A stretch of 64,000 nucleotides of DNA. It comes from Chryseobacterium rhizosphaerae (GTDB lineage Bacteria > Bacteroidota > Bacteroidia > Flavobacteriales > Weeksellaceae). Of this stretch, positions 33,461-43,451 are shown piece after piece. The position numbers and the translations under genes were made by a program. Within the stretch, counting starts at the first letter, position 1; the number at the start of each line of letters is the position of its first letter. The stretch lies in assembly GCF_003385455.1 (NCBI RefSeq), contig NZ_QNUF01000003.1:243829-307828 (forward strand). The letters are read 5' to 3'. The notes below the pieces were generated by a model. The model had not been told where the DNA came from, made no database searches, and was given only the letters and a program-made list of their open reading frames with translations.

Positions 33461-35617
33461 TTAAAACCAGTGTCCTAAAATAACACTGAATATGCCTTTT
33501 TGATTATTTTTAAGTGAGTGGCTAAAGTTTACTTTAATCTGGCCGAAAGGAGATTTATATCCTGCCGTTATTCCCAGTGAGCTAAAATTCACTTTAACTG
33601 CATCTTCAAATTTGATATCATTAGAAAGATTGGCAAAGCTGAAATTTCCACTGATAAAATAGTTTTTGTTGAACTTAAACTGGATATCATTAGATGCTAA
33701 AATGACATTGTTGGTATGAAGCTGTGCAAAGTAAAACCCTCCAAAACTTTTGAAATTGATGATATTCTGTTCAAAAATTCCGCCAAGTCTGTACTGATAA
33801 TATTGGGGAAGATGTTCTCCAATGGTAAGTCCTCCAAAAAGATTAAGACGATAAGTAAACTGTTTTCCTAACGGAATATTAATTCTTAAATCTGCTTTTA
33901 TCTGGATAATTCTCTTTTCAACTTCGGATTTTAACAGATCTACGACCTTTCCTTCGGCTGCGAAATAGACCCCTTTTGTAGGGAATTCTTTGTCATCCTG
34001 GGTATCGGTCTTTAAAAACACATAAGGGTTCAAAAAACGGCTGTAACGCCTGTTCTCGCCGTTAAGTTCAGCTTTGAAGTAATCATGGCTTATACCGCCT
34101 CCAATGGCAAATTTATCTTTCCATATCGATTGGATATAGGCTTCATTTCTGATCCATTCCCATTTATCTACAATATTATTGTCGGTGTTTTTAAGATCAA
34201 AACTCATTCCCGAAGAATAAATACCAAATCCGGGAATATATCCGTTATCAATAAAATAATTGAGATAATATCTGAGCTTATCCCCAACAACCACATCTAC
34301 TGAAAGGTTGGAATTTTTAAATAAAAGTCTCTTTGCTGAATAATTTAAAAGAAGTCCTGTTTTGAAAATTTCATCATAATGGAGTCCGAATTTTACGAAA
34401 TGCCGTGCATCATCTTCGGTAACATATAGCTTGAGATAATTGGCATTATTCTGCTGAATGATATCATAGTTGATAAATCTGTAGTTGTTAGTAGCCACAA
34501 GTTTATCAATCATCCGGTTGATATTCCCGTATGTTTGTAAAGAGGGGAGACGCAGTCCCAGTTTCCCTAAAACATAGTTTTTACCATATATTTTACCTCC
34601 TTCTATGGCCAGGCTATCTATTTTATAGACATTGGAATATATTGGGTTTACACGTTGTCTTAGGCGGTCAAAAGAACGTTTGGGTAATTGATCCAGCACA
34701 TTGACATATTTCATTCCCTCTACATAGCCGCTATCAAGAATCTTTTTTTTCTCATCATAGCTGGTAGCAGTCATTCCTTTTAAGTCCGGCTTGATGTTTA
34801 TATCGGTATATTTATATTGCTTTCTTGTATCTCTTTTTATTCCGAAGTCGATCACCTGGTTGAGAATCGAAATAATATTGTTTAAATCTTCTCTTTTTGA
34901 AAGATCCTGGTTAAGGTCCACTCCAATGACGATGTCGATCCCTTTGTCCTTTAAAGGCTTTGAAGGATAATTGACAGTCATAGCTCCATCAATATAAATA
35001 CTGTCACCTATCTTTACAGGATCCATTAAAGAAGGAAATGCTGAACTTGCCATAATAGACTGTACAAGGTCTCCTTTTTCAAAGATCTGCATATTTCCAC
35101 TTTCCAGATTGGTGGCTACACAAAAGAAGGGGATAGGGAGTTTAGAAAAATCATCGATGTTCGAAACATTTTTGAAAAGCTCTTTAAGGAGATAGACGTT
35201 CCTTTGACCTGTACTTATAGAAGAAGGAAGTGTGATTTTTCCATTTTTTAATGGAATAGATAGTAGATATTTGTCAACAGATTTATTGAAAAATGTAGAT
35301 TCCTGTCGGGATTTAGGATCCATAATCAGAGAATAGAAATCAGTATCCATGACAATTTTTTCTATTTCCTTTCCGGAATATCCGGCAGCATAAAGACCTC
35401 CGACAATAGCTCCCATACTCGTTCCGCCAATGTAATCTACTTTGACTCCCAGTGAATCTAAAACTTTAAGTACTCCAACATGTGAAAAACCTTTGGCACC
35501 ACCACCGGCCAGCGATAGTCCTATTCTTGGGTTTTTGGGAATTACCAAATCCTTTTTTACTTGTGACTGGATTAAAAGTAATTGGAATACGAAGAGAATG
35601 ATCAGGAGTTTTCTCAT
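33461..35617 (-). CDS. Patatin-like phospholipase with POTRA/Omp85-type barrel
   Basis: A 718-residue exported protein. A signal peptide (MRKLLIILFVFQLLLIQSQ) is followed by a patatin domain: oxyanion loop GLSLAGGGAKGF, nucleophile GTSMGAIVGGL (GxSxG) and dyad Asp in FIDGAMTVNYP. After about residue 330 a POTRA-like segment and a beta-barrel (surface antigen/Omp85 type) reach the C-terminal aromatic ILGHWF. This matches PlpD-like type Vd architecture of RssA/NTE enzymes at the outer membrane. Lipase activity and export of its own domain are inferred. Its stop is 4 bases from ybeY and its start 2 bases from murF-alr, a tight operon. Confidence 0.88.
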   Translation of the reverse strand: MRKLLIILFVFQLLLIQSQVKKDLVIPKNPRIGLSLAGGGAKGFSHVGVLKVLDSLGVKVDYIGGTSMGAIVGGLYAAGYSGKEIEKIVMDTDFYSLIMDPKSRQESTFFNKSVDKYLLSIPLKNGKITLPSSISTGQRNVYLLKELFKNVSNIDDFSKLPIPFFCVATNLESGNMQIFEKGDLVQSIMASSAFPSLMDPVKIGDSIYIDGAMTVNYPSKPLKDKGIDIVIGVDLNQDLSKREDLNNIISILNQVIDFGIKRDTRKQYKYTDINIKPDLKGMTATSYDEKKKILDSGYVEGMKYVNVLDQLPKRSFDRLRQRVNPIYSNVYKIDSLAIEGGKIYGKNYVLGKLGLRLPSLQTYGNINRMIDKLVATNNYRFINYDIIQQNNANYLKLYVTEDDARHFVKFGLHYDEIFKTGLLLNYSAKRLLFKNSNLSVDVVVGDKLRYYLNYFIDNGYIPGFGIYSSGMSFDLKNTDNNIVDKWEWIRNEAYIQSIWKDKFAIGGGISHDYFKAELNGENRRYSRFLNPYVFLKTDTQDDKEFPTKGVYFAAEGKVVDLLKSEVEKRIIQIKADLRINIPLGKQFTYRLNLFGGLTIGEHLPQYYQYRLGGIFEQNIINFKSFGGFYFAQLHTNNVILASNDIQFKFNKNYFISGNFSFANLSNDIKFEDAVKVNFSSLGITAGYKSPFGQIKVNFSHSLKNNQKGIFSVILGHWF

Positions 35618-35619
35618 AG

Positions 35620-38067
35620 TTAATCTTTAATATAAATCCGTTTCACCCGAGGGGAAATGGAGGTTAATACTTCATAGGTAATAGTTTTGCAGTAGGCTGC
35701 GAATTCTTTTAAGCTAGGGTAAGCATTGAAAATAGTGACAGTATCTCCTTCCTTTACATTAGGAATATTGTCTACGTTGAGCATCATCATATCCATACAG
35801 ATATTTCCAACAATAGGGGCAAGAGTTTTATGAACTCCCAATTTTCCGATTTGATTTCCTATTAATCTGGGAATACCGTCAGCATATCCTACCGGAATAG
35901 TAGCAATACGGGTCTGATGATCTGTTTTGTATTTTCTGCTGTAGCCTACAGATTCACCGTTTTCTACCAATGATATCTGTGAAATCACCGTTTTAAAACT
36001 TACCACAGACTGCAGTTGTTTTTGTATTTCACTACTTGGTGACTCCCCCAGCATTCCAATTCCAATTCTTACCATATTATACTGATAGTTGGTATAGCTT
36101 GTTATACCGGACGAATTTAGAATATGACGGATAGGGGTGTAGCCTAGCTTTTCTATTAAATAGCTTGAATTTTTTTCAAAAGTTTCTAGCTGATTCAGGG
36201 TAAATTCTTTTTCTTCCGGTACATCAGAAGAAGATAAATGGCTGAACATACTTTGAACTTTAAGATTTTTGTGGTCTAAGGTTTCGCTTAGCTGATCCAG
36301 TTCAAAATCTTTAAATCCCAAACGGTGCATTCCTGTTTCCAGTTTGATATGAATGGGATATTTCTGATCATACCCGGACTTCTGAACCGCTTCATAGAAA
36401 AGATCCAAAACCCTGAAACTGTAAATCTCAGGTTCCAGATTATAATCTATAATAGTCTGATAGCTGTGCTGTTCAGGATTCATAACCACGATGGGAGTGG
36501 TTATTCCTTTTTTTCGGAGCTCCGCACCTTCATCGGCAAAGGCTACTCCTAAATAATCAATATGGTGGTGCTGTAAAAATTCTGAAATTTCATAGCTTCC
36601 CAGGCCATAAGCATTGGCTTTTACCATGGCCATCATTTTAGTTCCCGGCTTCAGCAGAGATTTATGATAATTGATATTATGAAGAATTGCGTTCAGGTTA
36701 ATTTCTAAAACGGTATCATGCTTTCTCAGTTCAAGGATATCTTTAAGCCTTTCAATTTCAAATTTTCTGGCTCCTTTTAAAAGGATAATCTGATTTTCTA
36801 ATTCTGTAAGGTGTTTACTTTCAATAAGTTCTTTAGTGTCTATGAAAGTATATGTTTTAGACTTAAATAATTCACTGAACTTTGATATTTCATCGCCGAT
36901 TAAGAATACAGAATCGAAATGCTGCTCATTAACCAGTTCTGAAACTTCTTCATACAATTCCTGTGAATTGGTATTAACCCCTACAATATCTGTCAGAACC
37001 AAAGATTTCTTAGGCTTATTGTATTCTTTTAAAAACTGCAGAGCAGTCTTCAGGGAATCCAGATCCAGATTGAAAGAATCATTGATCACGATATTGCCTT
37101 TAATTCCTTCGATGGCTTCAAGCCTCATTTCAACGGCCTTTAAAGTGTTGATTTTTTCGACGATCTTTTGATTTTCGATATGGAGTTCCTTTAGGACCGT
37201 GATAAGCGCCAGAGCATTGGTTAACGTGGCTTCGTCTCTTTGATGGGCCGGAAAACTGATTTCTTGCCCAAAATATTCAACGACGATGTTCTCACCTTTC
37301 GAAATATTATTTTTAATGAAGACCTGGTTTTCTTTTTTTAATCCGTAAGAGATTAATTTTTTATCTGAGTACAGGTCTTTTATTTTTTTGCTTACTAAAG
37401 AATGGTCACCATTATAAATGATCACCTGAGAATCTTTAAAAAGTTTGATCTTTTCATCAATCAGTTCTTCTTCCGAAGAAAAGTTGGCAGCATGTGCTGT
37501 TCCTATATGGGTTAACAATCCGATTTGAGGATGAAAAATATTTTCTAAATTTTCCATTTCGTCCGGTTGGGAAATTCCCACTTCAAAAATCCCTAGTGTA
37601 TGGGAAGTATTGATTTGAAGAAGAGAAAGAGGAAGGCCAATTTGCGAATTAAAACTTTTAGGGCTTTTTACCGTTGGAAATTCATTCCACAGGCATTGGT
37701 AAAGCCATTCTTTTAAAATAGTTTTTCCGTTACTTCCCGTAATTCCGATGGATTGTAAATGGGAATGTTCGAAATGATATTTTGCCAGCTTTTGAAGAAA
37801 ATCCACAGAATTCTCAACAATAATCCAGGTTATGTTTTCAAACTGCGGATACTGATGTTCAGAAATAATTACCTGGATCCCCCTGTCTATCGCAGATTCA
37901 ATAAATTTTTCACCGGAGTTTTTATGGGTATTTATAGCAATAAAAGCAGTATTCTTTGTAGAATATATAATTCTGCTGTCAAAAGCTATATTTTTGATCA
38001 TTAAATCTCCATCTCCAATAACCTGTGCATTGGTGATTGCTGCAATTTGTTGTACTGTATAGTTCAT
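35620..38067 (-). CDS. Bifunctional MurF-alanine racemase fusion
   Basis: An 815-residue fusion. The N-terminal about 430 residues are MurF-like: AIGDG..AFDSR, GITGSNGKTILKEW (ATP loop), and a C-terminal ligase domain. From about 440 on is a fold III PLP alanine racemase: LEINLNAILHNINYHKSLL with MAMVKANAYGLGSYE (PLP lysine), EPEIYSFR, and the end NICMDMMMLNVDN with VLTSISPRVKRIYI. It both racemises alanine and adds D-Ala-D-Ala to the muropeptide. The fused form is typical of Bacteroidota. Operon with patatin and ybeY. Confidence 0.95.
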   Translation of the reverse strand: MNYTVQQIAAITNAQVIGDGDLMIKNIAFDSRIIYSTKNTAFIAINTHKNSGEKFIESAIDRGIQVIISEHQYPQFENITWIIVENSVDFLQKLAKYHFEHSHLQSIGITGSNGKTILKEWLYQCLWNEFPTVKSPKSFNSQIGLPLSLLQINTSHTLGIFEVGISQPDEMENLENIFHPQIGLLTHIGTAHAANFSSEEELIDEKIKLFKDSQVIIYNGDHSLVSKKIKDLYSDKKLISYGLKKENQVFIKNNISKGENIVVEYFGQEISFPAHQRDEATLTNALALITVLKELHIENQKIVEKINTLKAVEMRLEAIEGIKGNIVINDSFNLDLDSLKTALQFLKEYNKPKKSLVLTDIVGVNTNSQELYEEVSELVNEQHFDSVFLIGDEISKFSELFKSKTYTFIDTKELIESKHLTELENQIILLKGARKFEIERLKDILELRKHDTVLEINLNAILHNINYHKSLLKPGTKMMAMVKANAYGLGSYEISEFLQHHHIDYLGVAFADEGAELRKKGITTPIVVMNPEQHSYQTIIDYNLEPEIYSFRVLDLFYEAVQKSGYDQKYPIHIKLETGMHRLGFKDFELDQLSETLDHKNLKVQSMFSHLSSSDVPEEKEFTLNQLETFEKNSSYLIEKLGYTPIRHILNSSGITSYTNYQYNMVRIGIGMLGESPSSEIQKQLQSVVSFKTVISQISLVENGESVGYSRKYKTDHQTRIATIPVGYADGIPRLIGNQIGKLGVHKTLAPIVGNICMDMMMLNVDNIPNVKEGDTVTIFNAYPSLKEFAAYCKTITYEVLTSISPRVKRIYIKD

Positions 38068-38125
38068 TGGTACCCTTTCTGCTTATTTATGTAAAGGCAA
38101 ATTTGTTTATTTTAAAACCTGCCTG

Positions 38126-38725
38126 TCAGTTTTTTAGATTATTTTTCTTTGCAAGCACTTCATCCATAAAAACACGGCGGCTTACTGCTTCATAGCTTTC
38201 TGTTTCACCCAATTCCACCAGATTATTTCCCTGAGAAATTCTCATGGAATAATTGGCAAGATTACCTGTTCTCTTACAAATAGCATGCACTTTTGTTACA
38301 TACTCTGCAGTAGCCATCAAATTGGGCATAGGACCAAAGGGACGCCCCAGGAAGTCCATATCCAACCCTGCAATAACTACTCTTATGCCACTATTGGCAA
38401 GCTGATTGGCAATCTCTACAATGCTTTCATCAAAAAACTGAGCTTCATCTATTCCTACCACATCACAGTTGGAAGCCAACAAAAGAATTTCATTGGGATT
38501 TTCTACTGCTGTACTTCGTATTTTATTCTGATTATGGGATACTACATCATCTTCAGAATACCGGACATCCAGTTTCGGTTTAAAAATTTCTACATTCTGT
38601 CCCGCCATTTCTGCTCTCCGTAATCTTCGGATTAATTCCTCAGTTTTACCGGAAAACATAGAGCCACAGATAACTTCCATCCAACCGCTTTGTTTGGAAT
38701 GATTAATTGTATTTTCTAAAAACAT
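38126..38725 (-). CDS. tdk: Thymidine kinase
   Basis: A 199-residue type II thymidine kinase. P-loop is GSMFSGKTEELIRRLRRAE, the DEAQFFDE lasso motif is present, and GLDMDFLGRPFGPM matches the substrate loop. No zinc CxxC pairs are fully visible: CKRTG and scarce cysteines remain. It phosphorylates thymidine in salvage. Divergent from the acidic repeat protein at 38787. Confidence 0.94.
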   Translation of the reverse strand: MFLENTINHSKQSGWMEVICGSMFSGKTEELIRRLRRAEMAGQNVEIFKPKLDVRYSEDDVVSHNQNKIRSTAVENPNEILLLASNCDVVGIDEAQFFDESIVEIANQLANSGIRVVIAGLDMDFLGRPFGPMPNLMATAEYVTKVHAICKRTGNLANYSMRISQGNNLVELGETESYEAVSRRVFMDEVLAKKNNLKN

Positions 38726-38786
38726 TTGTTAAATTAGCCGTATATTTTTAACATCAAAAGTAAGCAATTTTAATAAGAATCTTATT

Positions 38787-40268
38787 ATGCAGAATATCCA
38801 AGATTTAAAGGAAAAAATTTTTTTTGAATCCAAGAATATCATTGATAATCTGGACAAAATAAATAACGTAGACGAATTACTTTCCAAGCAAGATCTTGTA
38901 GATGAGCTTGCTAACAGGATTTCTTTTTTGAAATTAGTAGAAAAAAATATAGAATATTTCATTACTGAAGATCCTGTTCACCATTTCGAAAATAAGCATC
39001 ATTCTTTTGCTTCCGGAGATCTGGAATCTCATGATTCCGGGAATGAAGTAACAGAAGAAGAAGCTATTTTTAATAATGAACTGAATGAGATTGATGAAAA
39101 TGAAAATGATAGCTTTGCAGCTGCAATTGATGAAGAAGCATTGTTCAATAATCAGTTGAATGAAATCATGGAAAATGAATTCCATGAAAATATCATCAGC
39201 TTTGTTGATGAAAGCTATGAATACAAAAAAACAGAAACCTATCAGCAGGATAACTCTCAGCATGGAGTAACCGAGGAAGAAGCTGTTTTTAACAATCAAC
39301 TGAACGAAATTGACGAGAACGAAATTTCGGGAAGTGAAGCAGCTGTGTTAAGTTTTATAGATGAAGAAAAAGTACTTGCTGATGCTATCCCGGACTATGA
39401 TGAAGATATTGATGATAGTGTCTTTAATGAAAATATTACAGAAGAAGAAGTACGGTTTAATAATGAGCTGAATGAAATAGAAAGTTCTGAAGAAGAGGAT
39501 GCTCAACAGGAAGAAAAGCCTAGGGATGAAGTATTTGTGGAGGAATCCAGAGTACCTACAGAAAGAATCCCAAGTATTTTTGATACCGAAACACTGGAAG
39601 ATGAAATATTGATTGAAGAAACTGAGGAAGAGTTTATTGCGCCAACGACTTCAATAGAGCAGGGAGAAATGGCTACCGAAACTTCGAATGTAGAAAATAT
39701 CCTTAGTGAGATAAAAAACGAAACTCCTGAAGAAGAAAAAGAAGAACGGGTGCTTGCAGAAGTATATGACAGAAGAAAAATTGTTGAAATAGATAAACCT
39801 GTTCCGGAAGAAACAGAAAAACATCCTTCTGATGAAAGTTTTGAAAATTTGGATGCATATCATCAGGAGAAAAAAATAAAATTAGCCAATATCAAAGGAC
39901 TAAAAGCAGTTCAGTCTCTTTTTGACGATGATCCTTTGGAAAGAGAAATTCCCAAGGAAAATCAGGCTCCGGTAGTGAAGGAGGAAACAGGAAGCATTTT
40001 GAAATCCAATATTCCTACCAACTTTATGGAAGCTGACAAGCAAAAACCCGAATTCAAACTGGATTTGAATGACAGGATTGCTTTTTCAAAGATGCTGTTT
40101 GATGGAAGTCAGGCGGATCTTAATGAAACGGTAGCGCAGCTCAACCAGTTTAGAAGCATTGAAGAAGCAAAGGAATATCTGAGTGATCTTTATTATGCCA
40201 GAAAATGGAGTAAAGTGGATGAATATGCTCAGAGGCTTTGGATATTGGTGGAAAATAAATTCTTATAA
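38787..40268 (+). CDS. Acidic repeat protein of unknown function
   Basis: A 493-residue unrecognised, very acidic protein with no signal peptide. A helical N-terminal domain (residues 1-60, MQNIQDLKEKIFFESKNIID) is followed by four copies of a motif close to TEEEAIFNNELNEIDENE at about residues 88-106, 115-131, 161-179 and 217-235. A long Glu-rich disordered section follows. The last about 75 residues (NDRIAFSKMLFDGSQADLNE ... WSKVDEYAQRLW) look like a folded helical domain. RsmI begins 2 bases after its stop, so they are cotranscribed. I infer a scaffold or RNA/protein-contact role but cannot name one. Confidence 0.8.
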   Translation: MQNIQDLKEKIFFESKNIIDNLDKINNVDELLSKQDLVDELANRISFLKLVEKNIEYFITEDPVHHFENKHHSFASGDLESHDSGNEVTEEEAIFNNELNEIDENENDSFAAAIDEEALFNNQLNEIMENEFHENIISFVDESYEYKKTETYQQDNSQHGVTEEEAVFNNQLNEIDENEISGSEAAVLSFIDEEKVLADAIPDYDEDIDDSVFNENITEEEVRFNNELNEIESSEEEDAQQEEKPRDEVFVEESRVPTERIPSIFDTETLEDEILIEETEEEFIAPTTSIEQGEMATETSNVENILSEIKNETPEEEKEERVLAEVYDRRKIVEIDKPVPEETEKHPSDESFENLDAYHQEKKIKLANIKGLKAVQSLFDDDPLEREIPKENQAPVVKEETGSILKSNIPTNFMEADKQKPEFKLDLNDRIAFSKMLFDGSQADLNETVAQLNQFRSIEEAKEYLSDLYYARKWSKVDEYAQRLWILVENKFL

Positions 40269-40270
40269 TT

Positions 40271-40945
40271 TTGAGCGGAATCTTATATTTTGTTCCTACG
40301 CCTGTAGGAAATTTGGAAGATATGACTTTCAGAGCAGTAAATGTTTTGAAAGAAGTTGATTATATTTTATGTGAAGATACCAGGACTTCTGGTGTTCTTT
40401 TAAAACATTTTGAGATCTCAAAACCTTTGAAATCTTATCATTTGCATAATGAGCATCAGGCAACTGAAAAAGTGATTGCCGACCTTAAAAGCGGTCAGAA
40501 TATCGCCATTATTACAGATGCGGGAACTCCGGGAATTTCAGATCCCGGTTATTTACTGGCAAAAGCCGGAGCAGATAATGGTTTAGAAATGATCTGTCTG
40601 CCGGGAGCTACGGCTCTTATTCCTGCTTTGGTGGTTTCGGGACTTCCCAATAATGAATTTCTATTTGCAGGATTTTTACCCCAGAAAAAAGGAAGGCAAA
40701 CAAAGCTGAAGCAGCTGGCTGAAGAAAAGAAAACTATTGTCCTGTATGAGAGTCCTCACAAGATCAATACTACTTTGGAACAGATCAAAGAATTCTTTGG
40801 AGAAGAGACCAAAGCAAGCTTAAGCCGGGAGATTTCTAAAAAATTTGAAGAAACTAAAAGGGGGACTATCAATGAATTAATTGAATTTTCCAAGAGTAAA
40901 ACTTTAAAGGGGGAGATCGTTCTTATCGTCAATAATTCTATTTAA
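40271..40945 (+). CDS. rsmI: 16S rRNA (cytidine-1402-2'-O)-methyltransferase RsmI
   Basis: A 224-residue tetrapyrrole-methylase-fold enzyme. LYFVPTPVGNLEDMTFRA, EDTRTSGVLLKHF, TDAGTPGISDPGYLL and PGATALIPALVVSGLP are RsmI landmarks. It 2'-O-methylates C1402 in 16S rRNA. The TTG at 40271-40273 is taken as start, because no ATG occurs before the essential PTPVGNLED motif. It is coupled to the acidic repeat gene before it, and the next gene starts right after its stop. Confidence 0.92.
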   Translation: MSGILYFVPTPVGNLEDMTFRAVNVLKEVDYILCEDTRTSGVLLKHFEISKPLKSYHLHNEHQATEKVIADLKSGQNIAIITDAGTPGISDPGYLLAKAGADNGLEMICLPGATALIPALVVSGLPNNEFLFAGFLPQKKGRQTKLKQLAEEKKTIVLYESPHKINTTLEQIKEFFGEETKASLSREISKKFEETKRGTINELIEFSKSKTLKGEIVLIVNNSI

Positions 40946-42457
40946 TTGAAAAAATTAGTTTTCGTATTGTGCTCCACTATTTGTGCAGCACAGTCTCATC
41001 AGTACACTAAAGTTCTTTTATCAAAAAAGATTGGGAAAGAAGTCAGCTCCTATACAGAAGGATATGGAACGGTATATGATGCTGCTACCCGAAAACAGGG
41101 AATTGTAGATTCATTGGGGAGAATTACATTTGAATCTCCTTACAGAGGTAGTATTTATCATATTTTCAAAAACAGATTTGTGCTTAGGTCTGAAGAAGGA
41201 AGCAAAGCTAGATCAGGAATCATTGATGAAAAAGGAAATGAGCTGATTTCTTTGGATGAACAGGAGTTTAATACGCCGTGGTTCAGCAAAGAGCGGATTA
41301 TTTCTTCCAGGCAAGATAAAGAGGCTGTTTATGATTATAATGGGAAACAGATTATTCCTTATTCTGATAAAATAAGATTTGTTGCCAAGAACAGGTTCTT
41401 TGTTTTACAAAATAAAAAATGGCTGCTTTACGATTTTAATGGCAGGCAGGTCACTGAAAGGGAATTCAGAGAAGATTATCATTTTGAAGAGGATAAAGCT
41501 TTGATTGTTAATGAAGAAGGGCAGAGTGAAATTATTGGGTTAAATGGAAATACACTCCATCGGTTTTCAAAGAATATAGCAGATATTAATGCATATCCTT
41601 ATCTTATTACAAAGAACAAAAACACAGGAAAATATGGGTTAATCGATCTCGATGAAAATACCATGGCTGAAGAGATTTTCTCTGATATTACTCCTGAATA
41701 TTTTGGCAAAAAAGAATATATCTATCTTAAAAAAAGCAATAAAACAACTGTTTTTTATAAAAAAGACCAGAAGCTTTATCCCAGCAGTTTCAGGTATCTG
41801 ACTCCTTTGTTTGACCGTCTTTTCAATGTGTACAGTGATCAATCAAAGAAATCAGGAATAGTTGATGTAGAAGGCAATGTAATTATCCCTCAGGAATACG
41901 ATTTTATCAAAAGCTTTGTCATCTCAGGAAAAGACTTTATTTATCTTAAGAAAGAAAATGAAGAAAAGCTGTTGGACAAAGATCTTAAGAATATGCTACA
42001 TGATGGTGATCAGATCCTTGGTTTTTATCCTAATAGTTTAATGATCAGAAATCAGGATAAGTATTACCGGTTTTCATTGGGAAATCGCTCGTTGACAGAG
42101 TTACAGGGTATTACCATGATCAAAAGACTGGATACAGATTATTTTAATCTCCTTAATCAATATTCAAAACCGGTGGTATGCAAAAATAAAGATAATCTGT
42201 TTGGTATTTTAGACGAAGCAGGAAAAGAAATTGTTCCTTTTGTATATGAAGACATCGTAGTATTTGAAAACTATGAAAATGAAATTGTAGTAAAGAAAGA
42301 TGGCAGATATGGTGTTCTGAATTTCCAAAATGAGCCTCTGAAAGAGATTATTTATGATGCGTATTTTTGGGAAAAAGAAGTATTGAGGCTGGATAAAAAT
42401 AAAAAATCCGACTTTATTTATTTTACAAGGTTCAGAAATGCGGCCTCTCAACTTTAA
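40946..42457 (+). CDS. Exported WG-repeat protein
   Basis: A 503-residue protein with a signal peptide (MKKLVFVLCSTICAAQS). WG-like beta repeats are visible as KQGIVDSLGRITFESPYRG, KYGLIDLDENTM, KSGIVDVEGNVIIPQEYDF and LFGILDEAGKEIVPFVYED. The family function is unknown, mostly extracellular or periplasmic binding. It starts with TTG immediately after the rsmI stop, so it is translated by coupling. Second consecutive TTG-initiated gene. Last gene of the three-gene run. Confidence 0.82.
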   Translation: MKKLVFVLCSTICAAQSHQYTKVLLSKKIGKEVSSYTEGYGTVYDAATRKQGIVDSLGRITFESPYRGSIYHIFKNRFVLRSEEGSKARSGIIDEKGNELISLDEQEFNTPWFSKERIISSRQDKEAVYDYNGKQIIPYSDKIRFVAKNRFFVLQNKKWLLYDFNGRQVTEREFREDYHFEEDKALIVNEEGQSEIIGLNGNTLHRFSKNIADINAYPYLITKNKNTGKYGLIDLDENTMAEEIFSDITPEYFGKKEYIYLKKSNKTTVFYKKDQKLYPSSFRYLTPLFDRLFNVYSDQSKKSGIVDVEGNVIIPQEYDFIKSFVISGKDFIYLKKENEEKLLDKDLKNMLHDGDQILGFYPNSLMIRNQDKYYRFSLGNRSLTELQGITMIKRLDTDYFNLLNQYSKPVVCKNKDNLFGILDEAGKEIVPFVYEDIVVFENYENEIVVKKDGRYGVLNFQNEPLKEIIYDAYFWEKEVLRLDKNKKSDFIYFTRFRNAASQL

Positions 42458-42527
42458 TAAAAAAGTGAAAATTGATAAAAAAAATCAGTAATTTAATGAT
42501 TTGAATGCGTTGCATGACAATTTATAA

Positions 42528-42535
42528 TATCTTTG
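42528..42535 (+). promoter_or_regulatory. Candidate -7 box (TATCTTTG) for fabG
   Basis: TATCTTTG fits TAnnTTTG, leaving a leader of about 90 bases to the fabG ATG. That leader contains a small hairpin (CATTCA/TGAATG at about 42585-42601). Confidence 0.55.
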
Positions 42536-42628
42536 CAAACCGTTTAATTCTGGAAAAGAATTATAGATCGAAAATGAGTCAGCATTCATAAGCTGAATGA
42601 GTTATAAAGAAAATAATTGTCAATAAAT

Positions 42629-43372
42629 ATGAAACTATTAGAAGGAAAAGTAGCACTAATTACCGGAGCTACAAGAGGAATCGGGAAAGGGATTGCTGAA
42701 GTATTTGCACAGCATGGTGCAAAAATAGCATTTACTTATGCCGGCTCTGTAGACAAAGCTAAAGAATTAGAAGCATCTTTAAGTTCTGTAACCCAAATTA
42801 AAGGATATCAGTCTGATGCATCGGATTATGATGCTGCTCAGCAATTGGTAGATGATGTAATGAAGGAGTTTGGGCAAATTGATATTTTGATAAACAATGC
42901 AGGGATTACAAAAGATAACCTGCTATTGAGAATGTCTAAAGAAGATTGGGATCAGGTATTGAGAGTAAATTTAGATTCAGTTTTCAACCTTACAAAAGCG
43001 GTAATCAAGCCGATGATGAAGGCCAGATCAGGATCTATTATTAATATGACTTCTGTAGTCGGAATTAAAGGACATGCAGGACAGGCAAACTACGCGGCTT
43101 CTAAAGCCGGTGTAATTGGATTCACCAAATCTGTTGCCCTGGAACTGGGATCCAGAAATATCAGATGTAATGCTATTGCTCCAGGATTCATTGAAACGGA
43201 AATGACAGCTGTTTTAGATGAGAAAATAGTTCAGGAGTGGAGAGAGGGTATCCCTATGAAAAGAGGAGGACAGCCTGCAGATGTTGCTAATGCCTGTGTA
43301 TTTTTAGGAAGCGAAATGGCTTCTTATATATCAGGACAGACATTGAACGTTGACGGAGGAATGTTAACTTAA
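42629..43372 (+). CDS. fabG: 3-oxoacyl-[acyl-carrier-protein] reductase FabG
   Basis: A 247-residue SDR. Cofactor loop TGATRGIGKG, NNAG at about 87-90, catalytic Ser in NMTSVVG, and YAASKAGVIGF (Tyr-Lys) followed by PGFIETEMT are the FabG hallmarks. It reduces 3-oxoacyl-ACP with NADPH in fatty-acid elongation. The ATG at 42629-42631 is used; the frame's TTG 12 bases upstream adds four residues only. Own terminator at 43383-43403 makes it monocistronic. Confidence 0.94.
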   Translation: MKLLEGKVALITGATRGIGKGIAEVFAQHGAKIAFTYAGSVDKAKELEASLSSVTQIKGYQSDASDYDAAQQLVDDVMKEFGQIDILINNAGITKDNLLLRMSKEDWDQVLRVNLDSVFNLTKAVIKPMMKARSGSIINMTSVVGIKGHAGQANYAASKAGVIGFTKSVALELGSRNIRCNAIAPGFIETEMTAVLDEKIVQEWREGIPMKRGGQPADVANACVFLGSEMASYISGQTLNVDGGMLT

Positions 43373-43382
43373 AAATATAAAA

Positions 43383-43410
43383 GGCTGTACATTCCGTACA
43401 GCCTTTTTTT
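43383..43410 (+). terminator. Terminator after fabG
   Basis: GGCTGTAC and GTACAGCC pair across ATTCC, followed by seven T. Confidence 0.9.
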
Positions 43411-43451
43411 ATTCTTATCGCTGCTCATTCAGCAGATTAAAATAATCAATA

